Assembly (NCBI RefSeq): GCF_004011805.1
Contig: NZ_ML137198.1
Location: forward strand, 253,258 to 317,257
DNA length: 64,000 nt
Direction of reading: 5' to 3'
Source: Piscinibacter defluvii
Lineage (GTDB): Bacteria; Pseudomonadota; Gammaproteobacteria; Burkholderiales; Burkholderiaceae_C
Shown here: piece after piece, positions 53,134 to 62,659 of the stretch
Position numbering within the stretch: the stretch's first letter is position 1
How the letters are laid out: every line of letters starts with the position of its first letter
Notes under the pieces: model-generated
Database searches by the model: none
The model's input: only the letters and a program-made list of their open reading frames with translations
Told to the model about the DNA's origin: nothing
Program-made: the position numbers and the translations under genes

Positions 53134-54483
53134 ATGCCCCAAGCCTTACGCCACACGCTGCTGTCGATCCGCGACCTGGCCATCACGGCCGGCCCCTTCG
53201 TGCTGCTGGCACTGGTGCTGCTGGTGCTGGCCTACGTGATCCTGCAGCCCAACCCGCCGAAGAAGGTGGTGCTGGCCACCGGCGCCGAACAGGGGGCGTA
53301 TGCCGAGTTCGGCAAGCGCTACGCCGCGCAGCTGCGCGAGCACGGCATCGAGGTGGTGCTGCGCGCCACGCAGGGCGCGGCCGAGAACCTGCAGCTGCTG
53401 CGCGACCCGGACTCCGGCGTCGACCTCGCCTTCGTGCAGGGCGGCGCCGACGTCGAGCATGCCAGCGCCGCCGACGCCGAGGCGGCCAACGCCGGGCTGG
53501 AGTCGCTCGGCAGCCTGTTCCACGAGCCGCTGTGGCTGTTCTACCGCGAGGAGGCGGCGCAGCAGAAGCTCGGCAAGCCGGCGCTGGCGATGCTGCCCGA
53601 GCTGAAGGGCTGGACCCTGAACATCGGCTCGCCGGGCAGCGGGGTGCCCAACCTGATGCGCCGGCTGCTCGACGCCAACCACCTCGAGCCCGGCGCGCTG
53701 ACGCTGACCGAGAAGCCCTCCACGCCGGCGGTGGTGGCGCTGCTCGAGGGCGAGATCGACGCGCTGGCCTTCGCCTCCGCGCCCGAGGCGCCGCTGGTGC
53801 AGCTGCTGCTGCAGACGCCCGGCATCCGGCTGATGGACTTTCCGCAGGCCGAGGCCTACACGCGGCGCTTTCCCTTCCTGAGCAACGTGGTGCTGCCGCG
53901 CGGCGTGGTCGACCTCGCGGCCGACCGGCCGCCGGCGCCGATCCGCCTCGTCGCGCCCACCGCCACGCTGGTGGCGCGCGAGGGTGTGCACCCGGCGCTG
54001 ATCCAGCTGTTCGTTCAGGCCGCGCGCAGTATCCACGGCGGGCCAGGCTGGTTCCAGCGCAAGGGCAGCTTCCCCTCGGTGGAGAACACCGAGCGAGCGC
54101 TGGCGCCGGAGGCCGAGCGCTTCTACCGCAACGGCCCGCCGCTGCTGCAGCGCTACCTGCCGTTCTGGCTGGCCAACCTGATCGACCGCATGTGGGTGGT
54201 GCTGGTGTCGATCATCGCGATCCTGATCCCGCTGTCGCGCATCGTGCCGCCGCTGTACCAGTTCCGGGTGCGCTCGCGCATCTTCCGCTGGTACGGCCAG
54301 CTGCGCCGCGTGGAGGAGTCGATCGGCGAGAAGAGCGGGGCCGAGCTGCTCGAGCAGCTCGACGACATCGAGCAGCGCGCCGGCCGCGTGACCGTGCCGC
54401 TGAGTTACGCCGACGAGCTGTACTCGCTGCGCAGCCACATCGGCATGGTGCGGCGGCGGGTGCGCGAGGCGGCCGGCGCGTGA
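53134..54483 (+). CDS. TAXI-family TRAP-receptor-like protein with two membrane anchors
   Basis: 449 residues. An N-terminal helix (about 16-37) anchors a periplasmic TAXI-type solute-binding domain: KKVVLATGAEQGAYAEFGKR, DLAFVQGGADVEHASAADAE, LNIGSPGSGVPNLMRRLLDA. A second helix (about 354-374) is followed by a cytosolic tail with coiled-coil character. No TRAP permease is encoded here, so it may sense rather than transport. The GTGA overlap with the next gene suggests a functional pair. Confidence 0.8.
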   Translation: MPQALRHTLLSIRDLAITAGPFVLLALVLLVLAYVILQPNPPKKVVLATGAEQGAYAEFGKRYAAQLREHGIEVVLRATQGAAENLQLLRDPDSGVDLAFVQGGADVEHASAADAEAANAGLESLGSLFHEPLWLFYREEAAQQKLGKPALAMLPELKGWTLNIGSPGSGVPNLMRRLLDANHLEPGALTLTEKPSTPAVVALLEGEIDALAFASAPEAPLVQLLLQTPGIRLMDFPQAEAYTRRFPFLSNVVLPRGVVDLAADRPPAPIRLVAPTATLVAREGVHPALIQLFVQAARSIHGGPGWFQRKGSFPSVENTERALAPEAERFYRNGPPLLQRYLPFWLANLIDRMWVVLVSIIAILIPLSRIVPPLYQFRVRSRIFRWYGQLRRVEESIGEKSGAELLEQLDDIEQRAGRVTVPLSYADELYSLRSHIGMVRRRVREAAGA

Positions 54484-55481
54484 CGTCCGCCGCTCCGATG
54501 GCCTTGCGGGCCGGCGCGCGGCGGGCGGCGGCGCTGCTGCGCGGGCTGCTGCTCGCCGGCGGCCTGGTCGGCGCCGGCGCGGCGCGCCCGGCGGTGCCGC
54601 CGGACGACGGCTGTGTGCGCGTCCCGTTCGCGCAGCAGGTCGACATGGGCAGCGTGAACGCGCTGGCGCGGGCGCAACCGCAGGAACTGCTGGCGCTGAT
54701 CGCTGGCCTGCGGATCGACGTGCTGCGGGTGCCGAGCGCGCACCCCGCCCGGCCCGCCAACCCCCTGCTGGCCGAGCTGCCGGTGGCCCACGAGCAGCTG
54801 CTGCAGCAGGCCGGGTTCCGCGACAGCTACGAGGGCCGGTCCCTGCCCGCCGGCACCTGCTGCGGACTGGAGCGCGCCACCGTGCTGATCCGCGACACCG
54901 CGTCGAGCTACACGCTGCTGCACGAGGTGCTGCACCTGCTGATCGTCCCGGCCGACGGCATCGTGCTGCGTGCCGACCTGGAGACGCGCTTCGCGCTCGC
55001 CTTCCATCGCCTGAACGTCTACCAGCGGCGGCTGTACGACGACCCCTCGCGGCTGCTGAACCCGCTGTGGCGCCGCGACATCGCCGCGGCCCTGCACGAG
55101 GCGGCGTCGCTGCTGTTCGACCGACTGCGCATCGGTCAGAGCCAGGAAGCGATCGTCGAGCGCGTGCTCGCCGGCTGCATCGACGAGCGCAGCCCGTACT
55201 TCGATGCCGGCCGGCGCGCCGAGGGGCGACGCTATGGGGAGGCGATGGTCGACAACGCGGTCGACGTCTTCAACGTGCTGCACGCGGCCGTGGAGTTCTG
55301 CGACGCCGAGGTGCGGCAGCTGCGCGCGGACCTGGTGGCCGGCCACCGGCAGGAGACGCCCGGCACGAGCCTGTCGGCCCGGGAGCAGCAGGCCTTCGCG
55401 GCCGAGCTGCACGCGGTGCGCGAGGAGCTGGCACGCGTGCGTGCGGAGATCGAGTCGCTCAAGCGTTTCCAGTCGCGCTGA
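54480..55481 (+). CDS. secreted protein with HEVLH motif and coiled-coil C-terminus
   Basis: 333 residues from a GTG overlapping the TAXI stop; an ATG at 54498 is an alternative. N-terminal hydrophobic segment (about 16-34) suggests export. A zincin-like LLHEVLHLLIV (His148, Glu149, His152) follows; no clear third ligand is assigned. Two Cys (127-128) precede the motif. The C-terminal REELARVRAEIESLKRF is coiled coil. I do not recognise the family. Paired with the double-anchored TAXI protein. Confidence 0.55.
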   Translation: MTSAAPMALRAGARRAAALLRGLLLAGGLVGAGAARPAVPPDDGCVRVPFAQQVDMGSVNALARAQPQELLALIAGLRIDVLRVPSAHPARPANPLLAELPVAHEQLLQQAGFRDSYEGRSLPAGTCCGLERATVLIRDTASSYTLLHEVLHLLIVPADGIVLRADLETRFALAFHRLNVYQRRLYDDPSRLLNPLWRRDIAAALHEAASLLFDRLRIGQSQEAIVERVLAGCIDERSPYFDAGRRAEGRRYGEAMVDNAVDVFNVLHAAVEFCDAEVRQLRADLVAGHRQETPGTSLSAREQQAFAAELHAVREELARVRAEIESLKRFQSR

Positions 55482-55715
55482 GGCGCGGCGCGGCGGCTGG
55501 CTGATCCAGCTCAACGCGCGCAGCACGAGGACGCTCGATCCGATTCGAACCGCTATCCTCGTCGGCATCAGGCAAGACCATGCCGGCGTCGATCGGGCTG
55601 ACCACCGACGTCCCCGGCGGTGCCCGTTCGCGCAGGGTGGCCACGCCGAGCTGGTGCCTGGAGGCGCCCCCATCGGTGGGCGTGACGCAGGGGTCCGAAC
55701 AAGGGAACATGACGC

Positions 55716-58700
55716 ATGACGACGCTCACCTTCGGGAACTTCCCGGCCGACATGTCCGATCCCGGCTACTTCGGGTACGGCAGGTTCTATCCCGGTTCGA
55801 CCTTCGAGCTGGTGTCCCTCACGGCGACCGAATTCCGGGCGCGCGACCCGGCGTCGGGCAGCACGATCGCCGCGTTCGGCTCGTTCGACTTCTCCACCGA
55901 GGAGGCGCTGCTGAACAGCCGCGTGACCGGGCTCGTCCAGCGAACCTCGTCCGGGGCGCTGCTGCTGGAATGGGGAGGCCTTTCCCTGACCGTCCGGCAG
56001 GTCTTCGAGTCCGCGAACGACGAGGCGCTGAACGCACTGATCCTCGGTGGCCCGGACGTCGTGTCGGGCGGGAACGGTGGCGACAACCTGCGCGGCTACG
56101 CGGGCAACGACCTGCTGAACGGGAACGGCGGCAACGACACGCTGCGGGGAGACCAGGGCAACGACACCCTCAGCGGGGGGCTCGGCCTCGACACCGCCTC
56201 CTACGCCGACGCGGCGGCGGGAGTGACGGTCAACCTGGGCGTGGTCACCGCCCAGAACACCGTCGGCGCCGGCACCGACACCCTGGTCTCGATCGAGAAC
56301 CTGACGGGCAGCCCGCTCGCCGACCGGCTGACCGGCAATGCGGCCGACAACCTCCTGAACGGCGGCCTCGGCAACGACATCCTGGCCGGGGGCGCCGGCA
56401 ACGACACCTATGTCCGCAACACGATCGGCGACGTGGTGACGGAGGGGTTCAACGCGGGCATCGACCTGGTGCGGTCGGCGGTGAGCTGCACGCTGCCGGC
56501 GAACGTGGAGAAACTGCTGCTCACCGGCGCGCAAGCCATCGATGGCACGGGCAACGCGCTCGACAACACCCTGACCGGCAACAGCGGCGACAACGTGCTC
56601 AACGGCGGCACGGGCAACGACACCCTGGCCGGGGGCGCCGGCAACGACACCTATGTCCGCAATGCGGCAGGCGACGTGGTCACCGAGGGAGCGAACGCGG
56701 GCATCGACACGGTGCAGTCCTCGGTGACGTACACGCTGTCCGCGAACGTGGAGAAGCTGGTCCTCACCGGATCGGCCGCCGTCGACGGCACGGGCAACGC
56801 ACTCGCCAACACCCTGACCGGCAACGCCGGCCGCAACCTGCTCGACGGCGGCGCGGGCAGCGACACCATGGCCGGCGGGGCCGGCAACGACACCTATGTC
56901 CGCGACGCGACCGGCGACGTGGTGAACGAGGGGGCGGATGCCGGCATCGACACGGTGCAGTCGTCGGTGAGCTACCGGCTCCCCGCGAACGTGGAACGCC
57001 TCACGCTCACCGGGACGGGCAGCATCGGCGGCTCCGGCAACTGGCTCGACAACCTGGTGGTCGGCAACACGGGGAACAACGTGCTCAGAGGCGGGGCGGG
57101 AAACGACGTCCTCGACGGTGGCACGGGGCGCGACAGCCTGGTGGGCGGCAGCGGTGACGATGTCTACGTCGTGGACACTCCCGGCGACGTGGTGACCGAA
57201 ACCGCGCTCTCGACCGAGCTGGTCTCCGCGTCGTCCGGCGGGATCCAGGCCAACAGTGGCAGCAGCTTCGGCGTCATGGCCGACAGCGGGAACGGCGTCG
57301 TCTTCGAGAGCTACGCCACCAACCTCGTGGCGGGAGCCCCGACCTTCAGTCAGCAGATCTACCTGAAGGATCTCGAGTCCGGGGGGGTGGTGCGGGTGTC
57401 CGCCAGCGCGGATGGAACGCCGGCCAACGGCAGAAGCTTCCTTCCCAACCCGTCGGCGGACGGCCGCTATGTCGTGTTCGAAAGCGATGCGAACAACCTC
57501 GTGCCGGGCGACACGAACGCATCGGGCGATGTCTTCGTCAAGGACCTGCTCACCGGGACCGTGACGCGGGCGTCCACCGCCTCGAACGGCGCGCAGGGCG
57601 ACGCCTGGAGCGGAAACCCCGACATCTCCGCGAACGGCCGGTTCGTCGTCTACTCGAGCAACGCCGGCAACCTGTCCGGCACGGACGGTGAGCCCTTCGC
57701 GGACATCTTCGTCAAGGACCTGCGGACCGGCGCGACGACCCTGGTGTCGGCCACCTCGGACGGCACGGCGGGCAACGGCGCGAGCCGCGAGTCGGTCATC
57801 TCTGCGAGCGGGCGCTACGTGGTGTTCCGCAGCGACGCCACCAACCTCGTCGCCGGCGACGACAACGACGGACCGGACCTGTTCCGCAAGGATCTCCTGA
57901 CCGGCGACATCGTGCTGGTGTCCTCGGCATCGGACGGCACGCCGGCCAGCCTGCTGGAGAACCCGGACTACTTCCAGCTCAACGGCAGCACGCTGGGCGG
58001 CGTGTCGGCCGACGGCCGCTTCGTGGTCTTCAACAGCGTGGCGGACAACCTGGTCGCCGGCGACACGAACCACGACGTCGACGTGTTCGTGAAGGACCTG
58101 TTGACCGGCGTGACGACGCGGGTGTCCACCGCGTCCGGCGGTGCCCAGGCGAACAGCGGGAGCAATGGTTGCGGCATCTCTGCCGACGGCAGGTTCGTGC
58201 TGTTCGACAGCATCGCCACCAATCTGGCGCCAGGGGATACGGATTCCGCCTTCGACGTGTTCGTCAAGGATCTGCAGACGGGCGAGACGGCCCTGATCTC
58301 GGCACCCGCGACCGGGGTCAAGACCGGCGATCTCAGCATGGGGTATTCGCTGTCCGGGGACGGCAGCGCCGTCGTGTTCTACAGCTTCGCGTCCAATCTC
58401 GTTGCCGGCGACACGAACGGGCAGTCGGACGTGTTCCTGTCCCAGAACCCGCTCGTCGAGCCCGCGGGCGGGACCGACGAGGTGCGCGCCAGCGTGACCT
58501 ACAGGCTGGGCGACTTCCTCGAGATCCTGTCGCTGACGGGCGCCGACGACATCAACGGCACCGGCAACGCGCTGGCCAACCTGATCACCGGCAACACCGG
58601 GGCGAACGTGCTCGCCGGCGGCGGCAACAACGACACGCTCAACGGCGCCGCAGGCAACGACACGCTCAACGGGGGCAGCGGCAACGACGTGCTCACCGGC

Positions 58701-59054
58701 GGCGACGGGAGCGACTCGCTCACCGGCGGCGCCGGCCTGGACACCTTCCGCTTCACGAGCCTGCCCGGCGCGTCGAACGCCGACCGGATCGCCGACTTCA
58801 ACGCGGCCGACGACCGCATCAAGCTCGAGAACGCGGTGTTCGGCAAGCTGACAGTTGCCGGAGCGCTGGACGCGGCGAACTTCCGCGCCAACCTGACCGG
58901 CACGGCGCTGGATGCCAACGACCACGTGCTCTACGACACCGACAGCGGCCAGCTGTTCTACGACGCCAATGGCAATGGCACCGGTGCCAGGCAGCTGGTG
59001 GCGACGCTGAGCGGCATGCCGGTGCTGACCGCGGCAGACATCTGGGTGGTCTGA
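55716..59054 (+). CDS. RTX calcium-binding protein with beta-propeller-like repeats
   Basis: 1112 residues. Residues 110-160 and 190-480 are RTX beta-rolls (GGxGxDxU nonapeptides, for example NGGNDTLRGDQGNDTLSGG), including three 81-residue repeats each starting at TYVR. Residues about 500-945 hold seven or eight roughly 60-residue units with the pattern ADGRYVVFESDANNL and DVFVKDLLTGT, like PD40/TolB beta-propeller blades. A C-terminal beta-roll (about 948-1010) and a hydrophobic tail ending ADIWVV resemble type I secretion signals. No secretion genes adjoin. Function unknown. Confidence 0.8.
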   Translation: MTTLTFGNFPADMSDPGYFGYGRFYPGSTFELVSLTATEFRARDPASGSTIAAFGSFDFSTEEALLNSRVTGLVQRTSSGALLLEWGGLSLTVRQVFESANDEALNALILGGPDVVSGGNGGDNLRGYAGNDLLNGNGGNDTLRGDQGNDTLSGGLGLDTASYADAAAGVTVNLGVVTAQNTVGAGTDTLVSIENLTGSPLADRLTGNAADNLLNGGLGNDILAGGAGNDTYVRNTIGDVVTEGFNAGIDLVRSAVSCTLPANVEKLLLTGAQAIDGTGNALDNTLTGNSGDNVLNGGTGNDTLAGGAGNDTYVRNAAGDVVTEGANAGIDTVQSSVTYTLSANVEKLVLTGSAAVDGTGNALANTLTGNAGRNLLDGGAGSDTMAGGAGNDTYVRDATGDVVNEGADAGIDTVQSSVSYRLPANVERLTLTGTGSIGGSGNWLDNLVVGNTGNNVLRGGAGNDVLDGGTGRDSLVGGSGDDVYVVDTPGDVVTETALSTELVSASSGGIQANSGSSFGVMADSGNGVVFESYATNLVAGAPTFSQQIYLKDLESGGVVRVSASADGTPANGRSFLPNPSADGRYVVFESDANNLVPGDTNASGDVFVKDLLTGTVTRASTASNGAQGDAWSGNPDISANGRFVVYSSNAGNLSGTDGEPFADIFVKDLRTGATTLVSATSDGTAGNGASRESVISASGRYVVFRSDATNLVAGDDNDGPDLFRKDLLTGDIVLVSSASDGTPASLLENPDYFQLNGSTLGGVSADGRFVVFNSVADNLVAGDTNHDVDVFVKDLLTGVTTRVSTASGGAQANSGSNGCGISADGRFVLFDSIATNLAPGDTDSAFDVFVKDLQTGETALISAPATGVKTGDLSMGYSLSGDGSAVVFYSFASNLVAGDTNGQSDVFLSQNPLVEPAGGTDEVRASVTYRLGDFLEILSLTGADDINGTGNALANLITGNTGANVLAGGGNNDTLNGAAGNDTLNGGSGNDVLTGGDGSDSLTGGAGLDTFRFTSLPGASNADRIADFNAADDRIKLENAVFGKLTVAGALDAANFRANLTGTALDANDHVLYDTDSGQLFYDANGNGTGARQLVATLSGMPVLTAADIWVV
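56406..57134 (+). repeat. three tandem 243-bp coding repeats in the RTX gene
   Basis: Units of 243 bp (81 codons) start at 56406, 56649 and 56892, each beginning with the TYVR box and sharing the phrase GDVV...AGID...ANVE. Conservation at DNA level suggests recent duplication or gene conversion. Confidence 0.8.
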
Positions 59055-59085
59055 CCGATCACCCGGCCAGCCGCGCCGACGCCGC

Positions 59086-60363
59086 TCAGCCCGCCCCCAC
59101 CACCTCGTCCAGCACCTCCACCATCGCGCGCTGGCACACCGCGCAGAAGCGCGTCGCGGTCTTGCTGAACATGCGGCAGTCGACCTCCGGCCGGTACAGG
59201 CCGCGTGCCAGGTAGCGTGCGCCTTCGAACGCGCCGACGCGTCCGCGCAGCGGCTCGGCGGCCAGCAGCGCGGCCACCTGCTCGCGCTGTTCGGCGGCCG
59301 GCGTGCCGGCGGCCATGATCGCCAGGAAGGCCTCGTGCTGCCAGGGTGTCGGCAGCACGAGGCCGGGGTCGAGCTGCGCGGCCCAGCGCGGCCGGCCCTG
59401 CGCATCGAGCAACGAGACGTTCGGCTCCCACGGCAGCCCGGCCGACGCGAGGTCGGTCGCGTAGGTGATCTCCTTGCCGAAGTACTCGTCGCCCAGCCCG
59501 CCGAGCGAGTGGCCCAGCTCGTGCAGCAGCACGTAGGCGAAGTCGGCCTCGTCCATGTGCGCGCCGAGCGTCGCGTTCGAATTGAAGATGCCGCTGCCGC
59601 CGTAGACCGTGGAGTTGGCGAGGATCACCAGCGTGACATGGCCGATGCCGTCCACCGCGCGGTGCAGCGCGTGCAGGTCCTCGGCCACCATGTAGCGCGC
59701 CATGCCGAAGGTGCCGTAGTGCGTGCCGAAGGCGGTGCCGGCCACCGCCTCGCCCGGCACCGCGGGGATGCCGCTGGCCGCACTCGGCACGTGCAGCGCC
59801 GCCACCGCGAGCCGCTCGCGCTGCTCGGCGAACGGGCTGGCCGCCAGCAGCAGGCCGCAGGCGTGCTGGGCACGCGCGAAGAAGGCCTCGCCTTCCCCGG
59901 CCGCGTAGCCCTCGGAGACGAACAGGATCGGCCGCAGCGAGCGCTCCCCGTGCAGCCAGCGCAGCGTGCGCGCTGTCGGCTCGGGCGCGGGCGGCAGCGT
60001 GGCCGCGTCGGGCAGGCGCTGCTCGAGCAGCGTCTCGAACCCATCGCGCTCGCCGCGCCGCTCGAGGCGCAGCGTCGCACCGGGCACCATTGGCACGACA
60101 TGCGTCTCGCGGAACTCGCCGGTCACCGTCTCGTCCTGCCCGACCACGGTGGACTGCCACTCCTCCAGCAGGGTCGAGTAGCCGCGGCTGGCGATCACGC
60201 GGCCCTGCGCGTCGCGCAGCGACCAGCGGTAGCCGCCACGCTCGTCGAGCCGCCCGCGCACATGCGGATCGGCCGCGGCGCTGGCGGCCCAGCTGGTGAT
60301 CTCGTAGCGCTCGCTGCGCGGCGTCGCTCGATGAACGAAATCGATGCGGACCGCTGCGCTCAT
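59086..60363 (-). CDS. M64-family metallopeptidase (IgA-peptidase-like)
   Basis: 425 residues. The M64 zinc site LLHELGHSLGGLGDEYFG is present (His281, Glu282, His285; Asp292-Glu293-Tyr294). Upstream, LRPILFVSEGYAAGEGEAFF and TLVILANSTVYGGSGIFNSN match the family. Cysteines near the C-terminus (DCRMFSKTATRFCAVCQRAM) may form a metal or disulfide site. No signal peptide is visible at MSAAVRIDFVHR, which is odd because known members are secreted. Downstream of the S9 peptidase gene. Confidence 0.85.
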   Translation of the reverse strand: MSAAVRIDFVHRATPRSERYEITSWAASAAADPHVRGRLDERGGYRWSLRDAQGRVIASRGYSTLLEEWQSTVVGQDETVTGEFRETHVVPMVPGATLRLERRGERDGFETLLEQRLPDAATLPPAPEPTARTLRWLHGERSLRPILFVSEGYAAGEGEAFFARAQHACGLLLAASPFAEQRERLAVAALHVPSAASGIPAVPGEAVAGTAFGTHYGTFGMARYMVAEDLHALHRAVDGIGHVTLVILANSTVYGGSGIFNSNATLGAHMDEADFAYVLLHELGHSLGGLGDEYFGKEITYATDLASAGLPWEPNVSLLDAQGRPRWAAQLDPGLVLPTPWQHEAFLAIMAAGTPAAEQREQVAALLAAEPLRGRVGAFEGARYLARGLYRPEVDCRMFSKTATRFCAVCQRAMVEVLDEVVGAG

Positions 60364-60406
60364 GCCGGTTGTCCGCGGCGCCGCGGCGCGGCAAGAACGA
60401 GGGCCC

Positions 60407-60503
60407 GATCAAGCTTCCCGCCGCGGAACCGGCTCTGCCGGGCCGCCGGCGGGCGGCCCCCTCGGGGGGTAGCGAGCGACAGCGAGCTTGGGGGCTTCAT
60501 TTC
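60407..60503 (-). repeat. dispersed intergenic element, copy B
   Basis: Inverted relative to copy A (45350-45445), with only scattered changes and a few indels in the central G/C run. Its first bases overlap the stop codon of the S9 peptidase gene, and it fills the gap to the M64 gene. Contains strong GC hairpins and may act as a terminator. Confidence 0.85.
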
Positions 60504-62659
60504 ATCAGCGTGCGCTCGAAGAACTCGAGGATGCGCGCCTCCAGGTACATGCGCTGCGCCGGCGCGCGCACGCCGTGGCGCTCGCCCGGCAGCAGCAGGG
60601 TCTCGTAGGGCAGCTGCTGCTCGGCGAGCTGCTCCATCAGCGCGGCGCTGTGGCGCAGCAGCACGTTCTCGTCGTTCATGCCGTGGATCAGCAGCAGGCG
60701 CTGGCGCCGGCCGTCCGGCCGCGGTGCGGCCCGGCCGGCGCGGTAGCCCTCGACGTTGGCGCGCGGGAAGGCCGGCGTGGCCACCGGCGAGCCCATGTAG
60801 CGCTCGGTGTAGGGCGCGTCGTAGTCCTCCCAGCGCACCACCGGCGCGCCGGCCGCGGCGGCGGCGAAGAGATCGGGGCGCAGCTGCAGGCAGCGCAGCG
60901 ACATGTAGCCGCCGTAGCTCCAGCCGCACACGCCCACACGCGCCGGGTCGGCCTCCGGGTACAGCGCCAGCAGCTGCTGCAGCGCGGCCACCTGGTCCTC
61001 CACCTCCACCTGCCCGAGCCGGCCGTACAGCGGCTTCTCGAACACGATGCCGCGCCCGCTGGTGCCGCGGTTGTCGACCTTGAACACCAGCCAGCCGCGC
61101 TGCGCGAAGAGCTGGGCGCGCAGGTCGAGCGTGAGCGCGCGCGAGCGCCGCACCACCTGCACGTGCGGGCCGCCGTAGACCAGCAGCAGCACCGGGCGCC
61201 GGCCATCGCCCGGCCAGGGCACCGTCGGCTCGTAGATCGCCGCGTGCAGCGGCGTGCGGCCGTCGGCCGCGAGCAGGTCGACGAAACGCGGCACGACCAC
61301 GTCGCGCTCGTACTCGCGCGGCGCCGGCGGCACGAAGGCGTGTTCGACGCTCCCGTCGAGCGTCTCGAGCTGCACCCGCGGCGCCTGCTCGGGCGTGTCG
61401 AGCACATGCAGCCAGGCCTGCGCGCCGGGCGCCAGCGAGACGGCATGGAGGCCTGCCTCGCGCGTCACCTGCACGCCGGCCCAGCCGCCGGCCGGCGCCG
61501 CGTGGAACAGGTGGCGCTCGCGCGCATCGGCGCCGGTGGCGATGAAGTAGAGGCCGTCGCCGGCGGCGTCGGGCCCGGCCAGGCTCTCGACATGGCCGGC
61601 CTCGGCACCGATGTCGCGCTGCCAGGCGCCGTGGGCGTCGTACAGGCCGATGCGCGCCACGCCCTCGCGCTCGTGCAGCAGGAAGAAGCTGCCGTCCGCG
61701 GCGCGGAACAGCGGCCGGCCGAGCGCGTTGATCCAGGGCTGCTGGGCCTGCTCGAGCAGTGTCGTGAGGCGGCGCTCGCGCCAGTGCAGGCGCAGCAGCT
61801 GCAGGCTGGTCTGGTCGCGGCTCAGGCGCTGCACGACGATCTCGTCCTCGCCGCGCGGCACGAGGCCGAGGAAGTAGGGCCAGGCCGGGTCGGGCGCGAG
61901 CAGTTCCTCGCGCAGCCCGTTGGCCGGGTCGAGCAGCGCGAGCGACCAGGTCGCCACCGGCCCGCCGGGAAAGCTGTAGCGCGCGCGCTCGTGGCGCGTC
62001 TGCCCGCCGTCGGTGACGACCACCGGCTCGACCTGCGCCGTGTGGAAGCTCGCCACCAGCAGGCGCGAGCCATCGGGCAGCCAGGTGTAGGCACTGCCGC
62101 CGAACACCTCCTCGGCGGTGATCTGGTCGGGCACGCCGTGCGAGAGCGTCTCGCTGCCGTCGTCGGTGAGCGCGCGGGCGGCGACCGCCGGCCAGCCGTC
62201 CATCGGCAGCGCCCACAGCTGCGCGGCACTGGCGAACACCAGCGTGCGGCCGTCCGGCGAGAGTTCGGCGGCGGCGATGTAGTCGGCGTGCTGGACGCTG
62301 CGGGTGCTGCGCGTGTGCAGGTCGAAGCAGACCATGCGCCGGCCCTGCAGCGACAGGATCGTGCGGCCGTCGCGCAACCAGCGGAACTGCGTGACGCCGT
62401 GGTAACGCTGACGCGCCCGCTCGCGCGCGAGTTCCTCGTCCAGCGGCAGCGGTCGCTCGAGCGGCGCACCTTCGAGCGCCACCAGGCGTGCGCCGCTCTC
62501 GCGCTCCATCAGGTGCAGGTCGAGCAGGTCGGGCGTGCCCTCGCGCGGCTGCAGCCAGGCGAGCCAGCGGCCGTCCGGGCTGAAGGCAGCGGACTGCACG
62601 GCCGGCGTGGCCGCCGAGCTGAGCGGGGCGAAGTCTTCCAGGCGGACGGGGCGGGTCAT
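60497..62659 (-). CDS. S9 family serine peptidase (dipeptidyl-peptidase IV-like)
   Basis: 720 residues. The N-terminal half is a beta-propeller of the DPP4/prolyl-oligopeptidase type (SPDGRWLAWLQ, SPDGRTLVFAS). The alpha/beta-hydrolase half carries Ser581 (GWSYGGYMSL), Asp663 (HGMNDENV) and His695 (PGERHGVR). No signal peptide at MTRPVRLEDFAPLSSAATPA, so cytosolic action is implied. ATGA overlap with the M14 gene upstream couples two peptidases. The stop codon lies inside the repeat. Confidence 0.93.
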   Translation of the reverse strand: MTRPVRLEDFAPLSSAATPAVQSAAFSPDGRWLAWLQPREGTPDLLDLHLMERESGARLVALEGAPLERPLPLDEELARERARQRYHGVTQFRWLRDGRTILSLQGRRMVCFDLHTRSTRSVQHADYIAAAELSPDGRTLVFASAAQLWALPMDGWPAVAARALTDDGSETLSHGVPDQITAEEVFGGSAYTWLPDGSRLLVASFHTAQVEPVVVTDGGQTRHERARYSFPGGPVATWSLALLDPANGLREELLAPDPAWPYFLGLVPRGEDEIVVQRLSRDQTSLQLLRLHWRERRLTTLLEQAQQPWINALGRPLFRAADGSFFLLHEREGVARIGLYDAHGAWQRDIGAEAGHVESLAGPDAAGDGLYFIATGADARERHLFHAAPAGGWAGVQVTREAGLHAVSLAPGAQAWLHVLDTPEQAPRVQLETLDGSVEHAFVPPAPREYERDVVVPRFVDLLAADGRTPLHAAIYEPTVPWPGDGRRPVLLLVYGGPHVQVVRRSRALTLDLRAQLFAQRGWLVFKVDNRGTSGRGIVFEKPLYGRLGQVEVEDQVAALQQLLALYPEADPARVGVCGWSYGGYMSLRCLQLRPDLFAAAAAGAPVVRWEDYDAPYTERYMGSPVATPAFPRANVEGYRAGRAAPRPDGRRQRLLLIHGMNDENVLLRHSAALMEQLAEQQLPYETLLLPGERHGVRAPAQRMYLEARILEFFERTLMK

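Noticed and set aside
56406..57134. Regularly spaced repeats that could suggest a CRISPR array
   Set aside because: Units are 243 bp and coding, with no unique spacers and no cas genes.
54405..59405. A 1666-codon open frame on the minus strand opposite the RTX gene
   Set aside because: Composition is Val/Ala/Gly/Arg-rich with periodicity copied from the RTX repeats on the other strand; no family motif.
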